Source of the DNA: Okapia johnstoni
Taxonomy: Eukaryota > Chordata > Mammalia > Artiodactyla > Giraffidae
NCBI GenBank assembly: GCA_024291935.2
Contig: CM044308.1
Coordinates: 119,748,501-119,812,500 of the forward strand
DNA length: 64,000 nucleotides
Direction: 5' to 3'
Shown: positions 63,445 to 64,000 of the stretch, in pieces
How the letters are laid out: every line of letters begins with the position of its first letter
Position numbering within the stretch: the first letter of the stretch is position 1
Position numbers and translations under genes: made by a program
Notes under the pieces: model-generated
Told to the model about the DNA's origin: nothing
Seen by the model: the letters and a program-made list of their open reading frames with translations, nothing else
Databases searched by the model: none

Positions 63445-64000
63445 CTATGAACACAAAAACAATTTTTTTAAATCAATAAACAACATACTTCATTAAAGTC
63501 TCTCTCCTTTACAATCACCAGAAGTCTAAGTTGCATGCAGTTCAGGGAACATGGCAACAGCAGCAAGAACTAGAATTCAGTTAAATCTGGACTTTATTCC
63601 TTTATTTGTTGTTGTTTACTCACTAAGTCATGTCTGACTCTTTTGCGACGCTATGGACTGCAGCCCGCCAGGCTCCTCTGTCCATGGGATTTCCCAGGCA
63701 GGAATACTGGAGTGAGTTGCCATTTCCTTCTCCAGGGGATCTTCCCAAACCATGTTTCAAATCCATGTTTCCTGCACTGGCAGGAGGATTCTTTACCACG
63801 GAGCTACCAGGGAAGCCCCTGATTCCTTCATATCTCTCCCTAAAATTATGTTAGACTTAAAGAATATCAAGCACAAAGAAACAAAAACAACTGGTGCCTT
63901 ACTTATGCAAACACCATCGTTTCTATAAAACAAGAATAGACTAACATCTTTGATGAAAACTTAACAGGACACTGCTGAGAATGTTACAACCACTTTGCAC
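63445..64000 (-). other. BRIP1 intron 2, 3' part
   Basis: Plain AT-rich intron on both sides of one antisense Bov-tA SINE. Exon 2 is not reached. Confidence 0.85.
63612..63818 (-). mobile_element. Bov-tA SINE, antisense
   Basis: actcactaagtcatgtctga, cagcccgccaggctcctctg and ttaccacggagctaccaggg: near full length. Confidence 0.94.

Overview
The window is nuclear DNA from a ruminant, very likely a bovid. It carries BovB (RTE-type) LINEs, Bov-tA SINEs and CHR-type tRNA-Glu SINEs throughout. The base composition is AT-rich and no operon-like gene order is seen. The only functional gene I can support is BRIP1 (FANCJ/BACH1 DNA helicase) on the minus strand.

Eight consecutive coding exons are present. 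They correspond to human exons 3-10 by their phase and residue positions. From right to left they are 63333-63444, 61575-61748, 56436-56563, 54766-54885, 16864-17154, 11433-11654, 9076-9275 and 5548-5680. Together they give 1,380 nt, or 460 codons, equivalent to human residues 32-491, with no stop codon and with GT/AG at every intron boundary. They encode the ATP-binding loop (motif I), the nuclear localisation signal, motif Ia, the four Fe-S cluster cysteines and the DEAH box. The start codon and Q motif (exon 2) lie beyond the right edge. The second helicase half and the C-terminal BRCA1-binding region lie beyond the left edge.

Everything else is intron. Intron 6 (17155-54765, 37.6 kb) holds most of the mobile elements. 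A long ancient L1 runs from about 29981 to 38610 and contains seven insertion sites: a Tigger DNA transposon, a retrocopy of LYRM4 and several SINEs. Just upstream is a 2.6 kb BovB (26688-29327) with decayed endonuclease and reverse-transcriptase frames. Intron 10 (1-5547) has an L1 broken by an LTR-like element, which is itself broken by a rearranged BovB with inverted arms. The same L1 also carries a retrocopy of RPS13. Intron 9 (5681-9075) holds a very old dispersed repeat split by two SINEs and an LTR-like element.

Two repeat-free stretches in intron 6 (about 18250-18700 and 23770-24330) look like candidate conserved non-coding elements. I found no CRISPR array, no functional RNA gene, no second intact protein gene and no new multi-gene system. 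The unusual content is nested retroelement structure, two processed pseudogenes and the candidate regulatory blocks.
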